This document shows positions 44,599 through 52,268 of a stretch of DNA of 64,000 bases, piece after piece. The position numbers were made by a program, and so were the translations under genes. Positions within the stretch are counted from its first letter, which is position 1. Every line of letters starts with the position of its first letter. This DNA comes from Caulobacter sp. (GTDB lineage Bacteria > Pseudomonadota > Alphaproteobacteria > Caulobacterales > Caulobacteraceae), in contig JAGHZU010000011.1 of assembly GCA_017745235.1 (NCBI GenBank), forward strand, positions 62,001 through 126,000. The letters are read 5' to 3'. The notes beneath the pieces are model-generated. The model worked only from the letters and a program-made list of their open reading frames with translations. It searched no databases and had not been told where the DNA came from.

Positions 44599-45245
44599 CG
44601 CCGGCTCCCGTCGTTGCGTTCGCCGTCGGACGGATAGAGCGTCAGGAAATCCTCGCCCGGCGCGGCGGGAAAGCCCCGGAAATTGGCCCCGTTGGCGAAC
44701 GTCCCCGTGCAGGTCGCCCAGCGCCTGTCGCACGCCAGGCCGGGAAAGGCGCCAGGATCCACGCCGCAGCGCGCATCGCCGAACGCCGCGTCGCAGGTGC
44801 GGCCGTAGGTGCGCCCGGCCACGCGGTCCAGCTCGGCCGCCGGCCCTTCCAGTTCCAGGGTGAAGGCCCCGCCCGAAGTCCTGGCCGCCGCCACTCGCGC
44901 CCGCCACAACGTCACCGCCAGCTCCGGCGCCGTCCAGTCCGCCCGGCGCAACTCCACGCTGGCCCCGTCATAGAGGCCGGCCGCCAGATCGGCCTCGGTC
45001 ACGGCCGCGTCGTCGAAGCCGCCCAGGGCCGTGGCGAGGCCCGGCGCATAGCCCGCCGCGCTGTCGCCCGCCCCCAGGGTCCAGCCGCTGGCCGCCCGGC
45101 AGACCACGCCTTCCACGACAAGGTCGCGGTCGTGGTCGGTGAAGCCCATCCGCGTTCCGTCTCGGCGCGTCAGGATCCAGGCGTGGCACAGGCTGGCCGC
45201 CCCGCTCTCGATGCGCGCCGTCAGTTCCGTGGGAACCGCGCGCAT
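44595..45245 (-). CDS. GTA gp13-like tail hub protein (DUF2163)
   Basis: The 216-aa product shows the DUF2163 pattern: ARIESGAASLCHAWILTRRD, GFTDHDRDLVVEG, then Cys-containing C-terminal segments (RTYGRTCDAAFGDARCGVD, LACDRRWATC). The four or more Cys residues match the iron-sulfur-type ligands reported for this tail protein in Rhodobacter GTA. Starts at ATG 45245, sharing one base with the gp12 stop (TGATG). Confidence 0.92.
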   Translation of the reverse strand: MRAVPTELTARIESGAASLCHAWILTRRDGTRMGFTDHDRDLVVEGVVCRAASGWTLGAGDSAAGYAPGLATALGGFDDAAVTEADLAAGLYDGASVELRRADWTAPELAVTLWRARVAAARTSGGAFTLELEGPAAELDRVAGRTYGRTCDAAFGDARCGVDPGAFPGLACDRRWATCTGTFANGANFRGFPAAPGEDFLTLYPSDGERNDGSRR

Positions 45246-45877
45246 CAGACCCGCACCTCGACCAGGCCCAGGGCCCCGATCCGCGCGGCGTTGAAGCTTT
45301 CCATCGTCACGTCGATGCGGTCGCTGTCGAAGCGCACCGGGGTGTCGAACTCGAAACCCGCCGTCACCGCCGCGCCCGCCGCGGGCGGCAAGGCCAGGGT
45401 CACCAGCCCCGTGGCCGGATCGACGGCGAAGGCCGCGGGCCCCAGGACCACGCCGGCCACGGCCACCTTCACGGTCCCCGCCACGGGCTTGGCGATCGTG
45501 CGGACCACCGCTCCCTCGCCGCTCCCGTAGGCCTTCGCCAGCTGGAAGACCCGCCGTGCGCCGTCGCCCGTCCCGATCGCCTGGTCCAGCGCCCCCGGCG
45601 TCGCCGACGGCGCGCACGAGCGGCAATCGGCCGGGTCGCGGAAACGGAAGCCGTGCAGCCGCCCCCGCCGCGCCTCGAAGAACGCCACCAGCTCGGCCGC
45701 GTCGTCCAGGGGCCGCGCCGCCGTGGCGATCAGGTAGCGCCGCCGCCCCGTCGCCCACGGGCTGGATCGCCGCTCGAAACCCGACGCCAGCGTCGTCACC
45801 TCGGTCCGTCGCTCCACCCCGCCGGTGCAGCCGAAGGCCAGGCGCGCGGGCAGGCGCGCCTCATGGAATGCGCTCAT
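45245..45877 (-). CDS. GTA gp12-like distal tail protein (DUF2460)
   Basis: The 210-aa product has the DUF2460 pattern: FHEARLPARLAFGCTGGVER, RRRYLIATAARPLDDAAELV, FFEARRGRLHGFRFRDPADC, then TMESFNAARIGALGLVEVRV at the end. It forms part of the distal tail or baseplate. The start MSAFHEARL (45877) is preferred to an upstream ATG at 45907, which lies within the dyad promoter region. In other GTA clusters gp12 directly follows gp11; here three plus-strand genes intervene, so gp12-15 may need its own promoter. Confidence 0.9.
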   Translation of the reverse strand: MSAFHEARLPARLAFGCTGGVERRTEVTTLASGFERRSSPWATGRRRYLIATAARPLDDAAELVAFFEARRGRLHGFRFRDPADCRSCAPSATPGALDQAIGTGDGARRVFQLAKAYGSGEGAVVRTIAKPVAGTVKVAVAGVVLGPAAFAVDPATGLVTLALPPAAGAAVTAGFEFDTPVRFDSDRIDVTMESFNAARIGALGLVEVRV

Positions 45878-45889
45878 GGCGCCGCTCCC

Positions 45890-45918
45890 TTGCATGTGAG
45901 TGAACATTCACTTATAGA
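45890..45918 (+). promoter_or_regulatory. Promoter with an internal dyad operator driving the DUF805 cassette
   Basis: A TTGCAT -35 (45890-45895), 17-base spacer and TATAGA -10 (45913-45918) point rightward to the first DUF805 gene at 45946. The spacer holds the palindrome AGTGAACATTCACT (45899-45912), which is like a TetR-type operator. It also lies just upstream of gp12, so binding could affect both directions. Confidence 0.55.
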
Positions 45919-45945
45919 GTCGACAGCCCAGGCAGGAACCCGCTG

Positions 45946-46689
45946 ATGAACCTCGTTTCGCTACTGTTCGACCCCAGGGGCGCCATCAATCGGCGCGCGT
46001 TCTGGCTGGGTCAGGCCCTGCTGCTCGGCGCCGGGGCCGCGCTCTTCGGCCTTGGCCAACAGGTCGAGATCGGCCTGCCGGCCATCACCGTCCTGCCGGT
46101 TCTCGGCGACATCGCCGCCCTCGAGATCATCCACCGCTGGATCGACGAGATCACGATCTGGGACACCAATGTCGGCCCTGGCCTGGCCCTCGCCGCCCTG
46201 CGCCTTTACGCGGGGACCTGCCTTTGCCTGAAACGGCGCCGCGGCATGGACGGCGACCTCTGGATGGTGGTCGGGCCCGCCCTCGCCATCGCGGTGCTGC
46301 ACCTGACCGTCTGGGCCTGGGGCTACGATCCTCTGGGCCGTTACGACCGCCTGAAGGAGATCGACCTGGTGCTGGCCCTGCCGCCCAGCCTGCTGCTGGT
46401 CGTCTGGCTCGGCGTCGCGTCCAAACGCGCCCCCGAACCGCGCCCGAACGCCCAGCCCAGCGGCGGCGGCGAACTCAACCGCGCGCTCATGATGATCCTG
46501 GGCACGGCCGCCATCTTCCCGCTGTTCATCTGGCTTGGCCTGGGCGCGCTGGCCGGACAGTCCTCGGTCGAGAACCTGGCCTACGTCCTGGTGGTGCTCC
46601 TCGCCGTCGTGGCGGCGGTCGGCGTCGCGGCGGTCGCGTGGGTCCTCTACGGCCTCTGGCTGATCTTCGCCGCCACCCGCGACCGCTAG
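45946..46689 (+). CDS. DUF805-like membrane protein 1 (GTA cassette)
   Basis: The 247-aa protein has about six hydrophobic segments and the DUF805-type start (SLLFDPRGAINRRAFWLGQA). A CLCLKRRRGMDGD loop corresponds to the family's C(L)YTKRLHDMGRS motif in a degenerate form. The C-terminal third is an extra membrane part absent from the other two. Function of DUF805 proteins is unknown. First of three tandem genes placed against the direction of the GTA operon. Confidence 0.75.
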   Translation: MNLVSLLFDPRGAINRRAFWLGQALLLGAGAALFGLGQQVEIGLPAITVLPVLGDIAALEIIHRWIDEITIWDTNVGPGLALAALRLYAGTCLCLKRRRGMDGDLWMVVGPALAIAVLHLTVWAWGYDPLGRYDRLKEIDLVLALPPSLLLVVWLGVASKRAPEPRPNAQPSGGGELNRALMMILGTAAIFPLFIWLGLGALAGQSSVENLAYVLVVLLAVVAAVGVAAVAWVLYGLWLIFAATRDR

Positions 46690-46713
46690 CCGCCCCACGC
46701 CAACGAGACCCGC

Positions 46714-47217
46714 ATGCACGCCGTTTCCCTGCTGCTCGACCCGCGCGGCGCCATCGGCCGGCGCGACTTCTGGCTGGGCCTGCTCCAGCTGGGCCTGGTC
46801 GAGATCGCGGTCTTCGCCGCCCTCCTGCGCTTGGCGCCCGAGACGTCCATGGGCGCGCCGCCGGTCATCGGCGAGGTCTTCCTGGTCGGGGCGATCACCG
46901 CCCGGGCCTATGATCCCGCCTATGTCGCCCTGGTCCCCCTGCTGGCCGCCGCAGGCCTGGTGGCCGCCCGCGCCTGGGTCACCGCCTGCCTGTGCCTCAA
47001 GCGCCGGCGCTCGACCGGCAAGGACGTCCGCCCCCTGCTCGCCTTCGGCCTGCTGACCCTGGCGGCCCACGGCCTGGCGGGCTGGTGGGGCCTTTCCCTC
47101 TACGACCACGACATGGCCGTGATCCTGCCCTTGCTGCTCGATTTCGCCCTCTCCGCCTTCCTGGGCCTCTGGCTCGTGATCTGGCTGGGCGTTCCGAAGG
47201 TTAAACCTGCGTCATGA
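46714..47217 (+). CDS. DUF805-like membrane protein 2 (GTA cassette)
   Basis: The 167-aa protein begins MHAVSLLLDPRGAIGRRDFW, nearly the same start as the gene before it, and carries the same degenerate loop (ACLCLKRRRSTGKDV). It has about four or five membrane helices. The two are clearly tandem paralogues that have diverged. 24 bases separate them, so they are co-transcribed. Confidence 0.75.
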   Translation: MHAVSLLLDPRGAIGRRDFWLGLLQLGLVEIAVFAALLRLAPETSMGAPPVIGEVFLVGAITARAYDPAYVALVPLLAAAGLVAARAWVTACLCLKRRRSTGKDVRPLLAFGLLTLAAHGLAGWWGLSLYDHDMAVILPLLLDFALSAFLGLWLVIWLGVPKVKPAS

Positions 47218-47283
47218 CCTGCAATTCACTTCAATCGGAGGGTTCCCGGTCCTAGCTTCTTCTCAACGCTGGGAGTGCTTCTC

Positions 47284-47742
47284 ATGGACTGGAAATCACT
47301 GTTCTTCACCGCTGACGGCCGCATCGGTCGTCAAGCCTTCTGGATCGGCTGGCTGACCCTGCTGGGCGTCCACATGGTCGCCGGCTGGATCCCGCTGATC
47401 GGCTGGGCCCTGGGCCTGGTGGCGCTGTTCGCCTCGGTCTGCCTCTACACCAAGCGTCTGCACGACATGGGACGCAGCGGCTGGTGGCAGGTGCTGCCGA
47501 TCGTCTTCGGTCCGGTGGTCGTCGTCTCCGCCGCCCTGGGCGTGGGGATCAGCGCCATCATCGCCGGCGCCACCGACGGCCGCGCCGACTTCGCGGCCCT
47601 GGCCAGCCTCGGCGGCCTGTTCGGCGCCCTGGCCCTGGCCGCCGTGGTGGTGATCGGCTTCACGATCTGGGTCGGCGTCAGCCAAGGCCAGGCGGGCGAG
47701 AACCGCTACGGCGAACCGCCGGCCGACCTGGTCGCGGTCTGA
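47284..47742 (+). CDS. DUF805 family membrane protein 3 (GTA cassette)
   Basis: The 152-aa protein is a canonical DUF805 member: LFFTADGRIGRQAFWIGWLT, then the cytoplasmic signature VCLYTKRLHDMGRSGWW and a C-terminal WVGVSQGQAGENRYGEPP. It has about four membrane helices. The ATG at 47284 follows GGGAG; an alternative start three codons earlier lacks support. Ends at a strong terminator. Confidence 0.85.
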   Translation: MDWKSLFFTADGRIGRQAFWIGWLTLLGVHMVAGWIPLIGWALGLVALFASVCLYTKRLHDMGRSGWWQVLPIVFGPVVVVSAALGVGISAIIAGATDGRADFAALASLGGLFGALALAAVVVIGFTIWVGVSQGQAGENRYGEPPADLVAV

Positions 47743-47808
47743 TCCCCGGCGCCCCGCCCAACGGGCCGCCCCTCTGGTCCTACCCCGGGGCGCCAGGACA
47801 AGACCGCG

Positions 47809-47842
47809 AGCGGCGGGGAGCAATCCCCGCCGCTTCTTCTTT
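47809..47842 (+). terminator. Rho-independent terminator of the DUF805 cassette
   Basis: A perfect 11-bp stem (AGCGGCGGGGA / TCCCCGCCGCT) with a GCAA tetraloop is followed by TCTTCTTT. It closes the plus-strand cassette five bases from the stop codon of the convergent tape measure gene. Confidence 0.85.
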
Positions 47843-47847
47843 GGCCT

Positions 47848-48384
47848 CTACCGCCGCGCCAGGCTCGCCGCCCGCACCAGCGCCTGGGCCAGCTGGGCGT
47901 CCGACCGGGCCAGGGCCTGGATATCGCCGCCCTGGACGTTGACCGTCACGTTGAGCCCGCCGCCGCCCGCCAGCCCGCCTGTCGAGCCGATCGTCCCCGA
48001 GGCCGTCGGCCGGAACACCTCCGGGCCGCGCTCGCCCACCAGATAGGCCCCGCCCGGGGCCACCGGGCCGCCCTCGGCCCGCGCCCCGCCGAACAGCGGC
48101 CCCGTCGCGCCGGACACCGCCCCGGCCAGGCCCCCGCCGATCACGCCGCCGATCCCCGCCGACGCCGCCTCCAGCACCGCCCTCGCCAGTTCGGCTAGGC
48201 TGACCTTGCCGTCCGCCGCCGCCCGGGCCAGCGAGCCGGCCAGGCGGGTTCCGGCCTTGGCGAAGGCCTCGTCGATCGTCCGCGCCGCCTGCTCGGCCGG
48301 CGCCTTAAGCGCCTCCAGGGCCGCCCCCGCCTCGGCCGCCCGCAGCGGCACCGCGTCCAGGCCGTCCAGTTCGAAATCGCTCAT
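47848..48384 (-). CDS. GTA gp11-like short tape measure protein
   Basis: The 178-aa protein has an Ala-rich helical N-terminal half (EAGAALEALKAPAEQAARTI), a Gly-rich hydrophobic centre (AGIGGVIGGGLAGAVSGATG), and the phage tail motif GGAYLVGERGPEVFRPTASG near residue 130. GTA tails are short, so a small tape measure is normal. Starts within the end of gp10.1 (4-nt overlap). Confidence 0.9.
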   Translation of the reverse strand: MSDFELDGLDAVPLRAAEAGAALEALKAPAEQAARTIDEAFAKAGTRLAGSLARAAADGKVSLAELARAVLEAASAGIGGVIGGGLAGAVSGATGPLFGGARAEGGPVAPGGAYLVGERGPEVFRPTASGTIGSTGGLAGGGGLNVTVNVQGGDIQALARSDAQLAQALVRAASLARR

Positions 48385-48572
48385 CGTGTCTCCTCGTCGG
48401 GAAAGCGCGCCATCAGGGCCCGCAGGTCCGCAGGCGTCGCGGCGAGGCACGTCGCGGCGGCGGGCGCCTCGGTCAGGGCCAGCCATTCGGCCAGCGACAG
48501 CCGCCAGAACGCCTCGGGCTGAAGGCCCAGCGACAGGGCCGTACGCAGCGCCGCGCGCCAGGCCGGGCTCAC
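48381..48572 (-). CDS. GTA gp10.1-like tail assembly chaperone
   Basis: The 63-aa product starts at a GTG that overlaps the stop of gp10 (GTGA). Its sequence (GLQPEAFWRLSLAEWLALTE, then RALMARFPDE) matches the small phage tail assembly chaperone family found between tail-tube and tape measure genes (rcc01693-type). Too small and non-ATG, so easily missed. Confidence 0.82.
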   Translation of the reverse strand: MSPAWRAALRTALSLGLQPEAFWRLSLAEWLALTEAPAAATCLAATPADLRALMARFPDEETR

Positions 48573-48853
48573 GCGCAGGCCGCCAGGGCCGCGGCGACGG
48601 CGGCCACCGCCTCGCTCACGCCCGCCGCCACGGCCAGGGCCGGATCCTCGCCGCCGCCTTCCAGCAGCGCCGCCAGCACGGTCGACAGCTCCGCGCCCGA
48701 CAGCCGCTCGAACCGCGCCGGCAGGCCGCTCCAGTCGTCCAGCCCCAGCGCCGCCTCGATCCGCGCCAGCGCCCCCAGCGTCAGGCACAGCCGGCGCGGC
48801 GCGCCGCCCAGCGTCACGCTCGCCTCGCCCCGCGCGGGGTTGCTCGTCGCCAC
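48569..48853 (-). CDS. GTA gp10-like protein
   Basis: The 94-aa product begins MATSNPARGEASVTLGGAPR and has the gene-transfer-agent gp10 family core LCLTLGALARIEAALGLDDW. It is followed by a helix and an Ala-rich tail. It probably acts with gp10.1 as a tail assembly chaperone. Two bases separate it from the upstream gp9 stop; overlaps gp10.1 downstream. Confidence 0.85.
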   Translation of the reverse strand: MATSNPARGEASVTLGGAPRRLCLTLGALARIEAALGLDDWSGLPARFERLSGAELSTVLAALLEGGGEDPALAVAAGVSEAVAAVAAALAACA

Positions 48854-48854
48854 G

Positions 48855-49271
48855 CTAGATCGCCGTGAATGTCAGCGGCCCGGCCGAGGCCAGCGAGATC
48901 GCGAACGTCGCCTCCCCGTCGTGGCGTCCGGCATAGTCCAGCGCCGCCACCTGGAACGGTCCTTCCAGCTGCACGAAGTCGGGGATCACGATCCGCCAGG
49001 TCCGCGCGGTCTGCGAGAAGAAGCTGTCGCGCACCGCCGCGTCGCTGGCGGCGTCGCGAAACACGCCCGCGCCCGACACGGCGGCCGAGCGCACGCCGGT
49101 CCCGTTCAGCAGCTCGCGCCAGCGTCCGGCGCTGTCGCCGTCCGTGGCGTCCACCGCCTGGGCGTTCAGGCTGATCGTCCGCGCCCGCAGCCCCGCCACG
49201 GTCACGAAAGACTGGGACGATCCGCCGTCGCCGATCTTCAGGAGAATGTCTTTGCCCGCTTGAGCGGCCAT
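48855..49271 (-). CDS. GTA gp9-like major tail tube protein
   Basis: The 138-aa protein has the TP901-1-type major tail pattern: AQAGKDILLKIGDGGSSQSF, VAGLRARTISLNAQAVDATD, RWRELLNGTGVRSAAVSG, and the C-terminal FAISLASAGPLTFTAI. It polymerises into the tail tube. Normal length for the family. Confidence 0.93.
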   Translation of the reverse strand: MAAQAGKDILLKIGDGGSSQSFVTVAGLRARTISLNAQAVDATDGDSAGRWRELLNGTGVRSAAVSGAGVFRDAASDAAVRDSFFSQTARTWRIVIPDFVQLEGPFQVAALDYAGRHDGEATFAISLASAGPLTFTAI

Positions 49272-49380
49272 GGGGATTTCCTTTCTCTACAGTGAGGTCG
49301 GATCCGTCCCAGCGGGGACGGACAGGCGGCGAAGCCGCCAGGCGAGGGCCAGTGCGGATGTGCTGATGTTCAGCCCGCCC

Positions 49381-49791
49381 TCACCCGTTCTCCGTCACCG
49401 CCCGCACGCGCAGCACGCCCAGGGCCAGCTCGCGGTCGGCGCCCTGGAAGACGTCGGCATAGGTCACGCGCAGGCTCACCAGCCGCCGCCCCTCCACCGC
49501 CGGGGCGGCGTGGTGCAGAGCCGTGCGGACGGCCGCGGTCAGGGCCCGGACCTCCTCGACCCCGCCGAAGCGCGAGGCGCAGGTCACGCTCACCAGGTGC
49601 TCCAGCCCGCCCGCCCCGTCGTCGGGGTCGAACGGCCGGCTCTCCTGGCGGCCCACCAGCACGCAGGGATAGGTCGGATGGCGCGGCGGATCGACGTGGA
49701 CCCGCGCGCCGACGATCGCCGCCACGGCCGGCGCGGCCTTCGCCGCCGCCGCCAGCGCCGCGGCCAGGGCGCGTTCGGGATCGACGCTCAC
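49381..49791 (-). CDS. GTA gp8-like tail terminator (DUF3168)
   Basis: The 136-aa product starts at a GTG overlapping the gp6 stop (GTGA). It reads as DUF3168: PERALAAALAAAAKAAPAVA, TYPCVLVGRQESRPFD, HLVSVTCASRFGGVEEVRAL. This protein caps the tail at the neck. Directly adjoins gp6, leaving no room for gp7. Confidence 0.87.
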   Translation of the reverse strand: MSVDPERALAAALAAAAKAAPAVAAIVGARVHVDPPRHPTYPCVLVGRQESRPFDPDDGAGGLEHLVSVTCASRFGGVEEVRALTAAVRTALHHAAPAVEGRRLVSLRVTYADVFQGADRELALGVLRVRAVTENG

Positions 49792-50066
49792 AGCCGCACC
49801 GTCCGATAGGGAGCTAGCCACGGCTCGACCAGGGCCAGCGGCGCCTCGGCCTCGTCGGCCAGGCCGCGATGCTCGTAGGCGTGGGCCGCCAGCGTCAGGA
49901 CCGCCAGGCGCAGCGGAGCGGGACTGGCCGGGCCCAGCGCCTGGCCCGTCGCGGCGGCCACCCGGGCCTCGGCCGCGTCGACCAGCAGGCCGACCAGGGC
50001 GTCCTCCGAGGCGTCGCCCACGCGCAGGAAGCCCCTGGCCTCGGCCAGGGAGATGGAAAGGGGCAT
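49788..50066 (-). CDS. GTA gp6-like head-tail connector
   Basis: The 92-aa, helical product (SLAEARGFLRVGDASEDALV, AAEARVAAATGQALG, AVLTLAAHAYEHRG) matches the small DNA-packaging/head-tail connector family. It seats on the portal ring. It lies between capsid and tail terminator genes, as expected. Confidence 0.87.
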   Translation of the reverse strand: MPLSISLAEARGFLRVGDASEDALVGLLVDAAEARVAAATGQALGPASPAPLRLAVLTLAAHAYEHRGLADEAEAPLALVEPWLAPYRTVRL

Positions 50067-50088
50067 GTCGGATGTCTTTCAGGAAGGG

Positions 50089-50169
50089 GACGCCCCCTCC
50101 GATCCATCATCCTCCCCCGTGCGGACGGGGGAGGTCGCGCGCGCGGCGCCGCGTGACGGAGGGGGCGTC
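50089..50169. repeat. Nested GC-rich palindrome between capsid and connector genes
   Basis: Outer 13-bp arms GACGCCCCCTCCG (50089-50101) and CGGAGGGGGCGTC (50157-50169) enclose an inner hairpin CCTCCCCCGT / ACGGGGGAGG (50111-50134) and a GC-alternating stretch. It occupies the only non-coding gap between gp6 and gp5 and ends five bases from the capsid stop codon. Same general style as the other REP-like elements in this cluster. Confidence 0.75.
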
Positions 50170-50174
50170 GGCGC

Positions 50175-51401
50175 TTACGAGGCCGCGAACTTCAGCAGCT
50201 TGATCGCGTCGAAGTTCTGCACGCCGCCGCCCACGCGCTTGGTGGTGTAGAACAGCACGTGCGGCTTGGCCGAATAGGGATCGCGCAGCACCCGCACCCC
50301 GGCGCGGTCGACGATCAGGTAGCCCTTCTCGAAGTCGCCGAAGGCCACCGCGCAGGCGTTGGCGCCGACGTCGGGCATGGCCTCGATCTCGGTCACCGGG
50401 AAGCCCAGCAGGCTGGCCGACTGGCCCGGCTGCAGCGCCGCGTTCCAGATGTAGTTGCCCTGGGCGTCCTTGAACTTGCGCACGGCGCTGACCGTGCGGC
50501 GGTTCATCACGAACCGGCCCTTCTGGCGGTACTGGGTCTTGGCCGCGTAGATCAGGTCGATCAGCTTGTCGGTCGGATTGCTGGCCGGCCAGCCGCCCGC
50601 CACGCCCGTGGCCAGGTAGCCGACCTGACCCCACGCATAGCTGGCGTCCGGCGCGGCCGTGTAGGCCAGCAGGCCCTTGGGCTTGTTGACCCCGTCGCCG
50701 TTGACGAACGCCGTCGTCTCCTGGGCGGCGAAGGCGTCCTGCACCTCTTCGGCCAGCCAGTCGTCGATGTCGACGTAGGCGTCGTCCAGCAGGGCCTGGG
50801 TGGCGGCCGGGCTGGCGTAGAGCTCCCCGGCCGGGAAGTCGATCACGTCCAGCGTCGGGGCCGTGGTCTCCGGACGGGCGGCGGTCTCGGCCACCCAGGC
50901 CGCGGCCAGGCCCGTGGGGCTGACCGGCTTGCGGAACGAGCCCGCCCCGATCGTGCGCACCTGGCAGATGTCGCGCATCGGGCTGGTGGCGGCCAGGCGG
51001 CGCAGGATGCGGCGCTCCAGCTCCGGCGGCGCCACATAGCCCCCCGCCCCGGCCACGCCCTCCGACAGGCCCTTCAGCTCCAGCAGCGCCGAGGGCGTCT
51101 CGCCGGTCTTCACGTAGCGGTCAAACGCGGCCTTGCGCTCGTCGACCCGCGCGGCCGGGGCCTCGCCGCCCAGCACCGGGCGGCGGGCGTCCGACAGCAC
51201 GCGGTCCAGCCGGTCCTGCGCCGCCGACACGGCCACGTCGATGCGCGCGACCTTCTCCTCCAGCAGCACGTCGGCCCGCTTGGTCTCCAGCGCGGCCAGG
51301 CGCTGGTCGTTGGCGGCCTTGAAGCCCTCGAACGCGGCCAGCACCTCGTGCAGCGCCGCGCGGGCCTCGGGCGAGGCCGCGGCCTGTTTGGTTTCCTTCA
51401 T
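50175..51401 (-). CDS. GTA gp5-like major capsid protein (HK97 fold)
   Basis: The 408-aa protein has an N-terminal helical delta/scaffold domain of about 110 residues (coiled-coil-like: RLAALETKRADVLLEEKVAR), which is removed in maturation. An HK97-type shell domain follows: GLSEGVAGAGGYVAPPELER, VNGDGVNKPKGLLAY, FVMNRRTVSAVRKFKDAQGN, LLGFPVTEIEAMPDV. It forms the GTA head. Confidence 0.96.
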   Translation of the reverse strand: MKETKQAAASPEARAALHEVLAAFEGFKAANDQRLAALETKRADVLLEEKVARIDVAVSAAQDRLDRVLSDARRPVLGGEAPAARVDERKAAFDRYVKTGETPSALLELKGLSEGVAGAGGYVAPPELERRILRRLAATSPMRDICQVRTIGAGSFRKPVSPTGLAAAWVAETAARPETTAPTLDVIDFPAGELYASPAATQALLDDAYVDIDDWLAEEVQDAFAAQETTAFVNGDGVNKPKGLLAYTAAPDASYAWGQVGYLATGVAGGWPASNPTDKLIDLIYAAKTQYRQKGRFVMNRRTVSAVRKFKDAQGNYIWNAALQPGQSASLLGFPVTEIEAMPDVGANACAVAFGDFEKGYLIVDRAGVRVLRDPYSAKPHVLFYTTKRVGGGVQNFDAIKLLKFAAS

Positions 51402-51430
51402 GGAGTTCTCCGGTTTGAAAGAAGCAGGTG

Positions 51431-51511
51431 CTCCCCTCTGGGGGAGCTGTCGCGAAGCGACTGAGGGGGTCTCCCTCCGGCCCTTCGGGCCACCTCCCCC
51501 AGGGGGGAGGA
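51431..51511. repeat. REP-like double palindrome between protease and capsid genes
   Basis: CTCCCCTCTGGGGGAG is followed by GTCGCGAAGCGAC and GAGGGGG, then a further hairpin GGCCCTTCGGGCC and CCTCCCCCAGGGGGGAGG. The architecture (C-block, short loop, G-block, small inverted pair, G-block) is the same as in the elements at 51963, 53827 and 53917. It lies fully in the gap between gp4 and gp5. Confidence 0.75.
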
Positions 51512-51516
51512 TCTCT

Positions 51517-51936
51517 TCAGCCGACTCTCAGCCGTGCGCCCGGCAGCATCGGGAATGTCACCACCGACACCTCCCACAGCTCCACCCGGGTCAGCACGCG
51601 CAGGCGGCCGGTGTCGTCGGGGCGGGACTTCACGGCGCGGAAGCCGATCGACAGCCCATCCAGCGCCCCGGCCTCGACCAGGGCGGCGACCAGCCGCCCC
51701 CGCGCCGTGGTCCGCAGGATCCGCCCACGGACGAACAAGCCCTGGCCGTCCTCGACGATCTCGTCCCACACCCCGATCGGCTCGGCGTCGTCGTGCTGGT
51801 GCAGCATCTTCACCCCCGCCGCCCCGGTGCGCGCCACGCTTTCCGTGAAGGCGCCCCTGGCGGTGACGTCGTCGTTCAGGTCGCGCGTCCAGAAGAGCGA
51901 GGCGTGGCCCTCGATGGGCAGGTCGTCCTGGTTCAT
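51517..51936 (-). CDS. GTA gp4-like HK97 family prohead protease
   Basis: The 139-aa enzyme has the U35 prohead protease pattern: IEGHASLFWTRDLNDDVTAR, catalytic His in KMLHQHDDAEPIGVW, Ser in ALDGLSIGFRAV, and VTRVELWEVSVVTFPM near the end. It cleaves the capsid N-terminal domain during head maturation. Confidence 0.94.
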   Translation of the reverse strand: MNQDDLPIEGHASLFWTRDLNDDVTARGAFTESVARTGAAGVKMLHQHDDAEPIGVWDEIVEDGQGLFVRGRILRTTARGRLVAALVEAGALDGLSIGFRAVKSRPDDTGRLRVLTRVELWEVSVVTFPMLPGARLRVG

Positions 51937-51962
51937 GAAATCTCCGCATGTTCGAAGCCGCG

Positions 51963-52015
51963 GATCCGCCCCCTACGGGGGCGGACAGACCGCGAAGCGG
52001 TCAGGTGGGGGCAAG
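51963..52015. repeat. Left copy of a perfect 53-bp inverted repeat
   Basis: The 53 bases here are the exact reverse complement of 53917-53969. Within it are CCGCCCCCTACGGGGGCGG and GACCGCGAAGCGGTC palindromes, so each copy is also REP-like by itself. It lies between the prohead protease gene and the small coiled-coil gene. Together with its partner it brackets 1.9 kb. Confidence 0.95.
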
Positions 52016-52028
52016 GAGCAAGCCGGCC

Positions 52029-52268
52029 CTACCGATCCAGCTTGCTCTCGATCCGCGCCAGCGAGGCCCGGGTGGCGTCGGCCTGGGCCTCCAGGCGCGC
52101 CAGGCGCTCGGCGACCGGGGCCTGGGCCTCCAGCCGCTTCTGCAGTTCGTCGATGCGGGCGCTGGCCCGGCCGGCCCACATCAGGGCCGCGGCCGCCTGC
52201 ACCGCCACGGCCATCAGCACGGCCGCCGACACCTGGCGGTCCAGCCGCCAGCGATTGGCCGCCGTCAC
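52029..52268 (-). CDS. Small TM/coiled-coil protein between portal and protease genes
   Basis: The 79-aa product starts at a GTG overlapping the portal stop (GTGA). It has a single TM helix (QVSAAVLMAVAVQAAAALMW) and a coiled-coil tail with heptad spacing (IDELQKRLEAQAPVAERLAR, LEAQADATRASLARIESKLD). A comparable short gene is found after portal in several GTA clusters. A membrane role in assembly or release is inference. Confidence 0.7.
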   Translation of the reverse strand: MTAANRWRLDRQVSAAVLMAVAVQAAAALMWAGRASARIDELQKRLEAQAPVAERLARLEAQADATRASLARIESKLDR

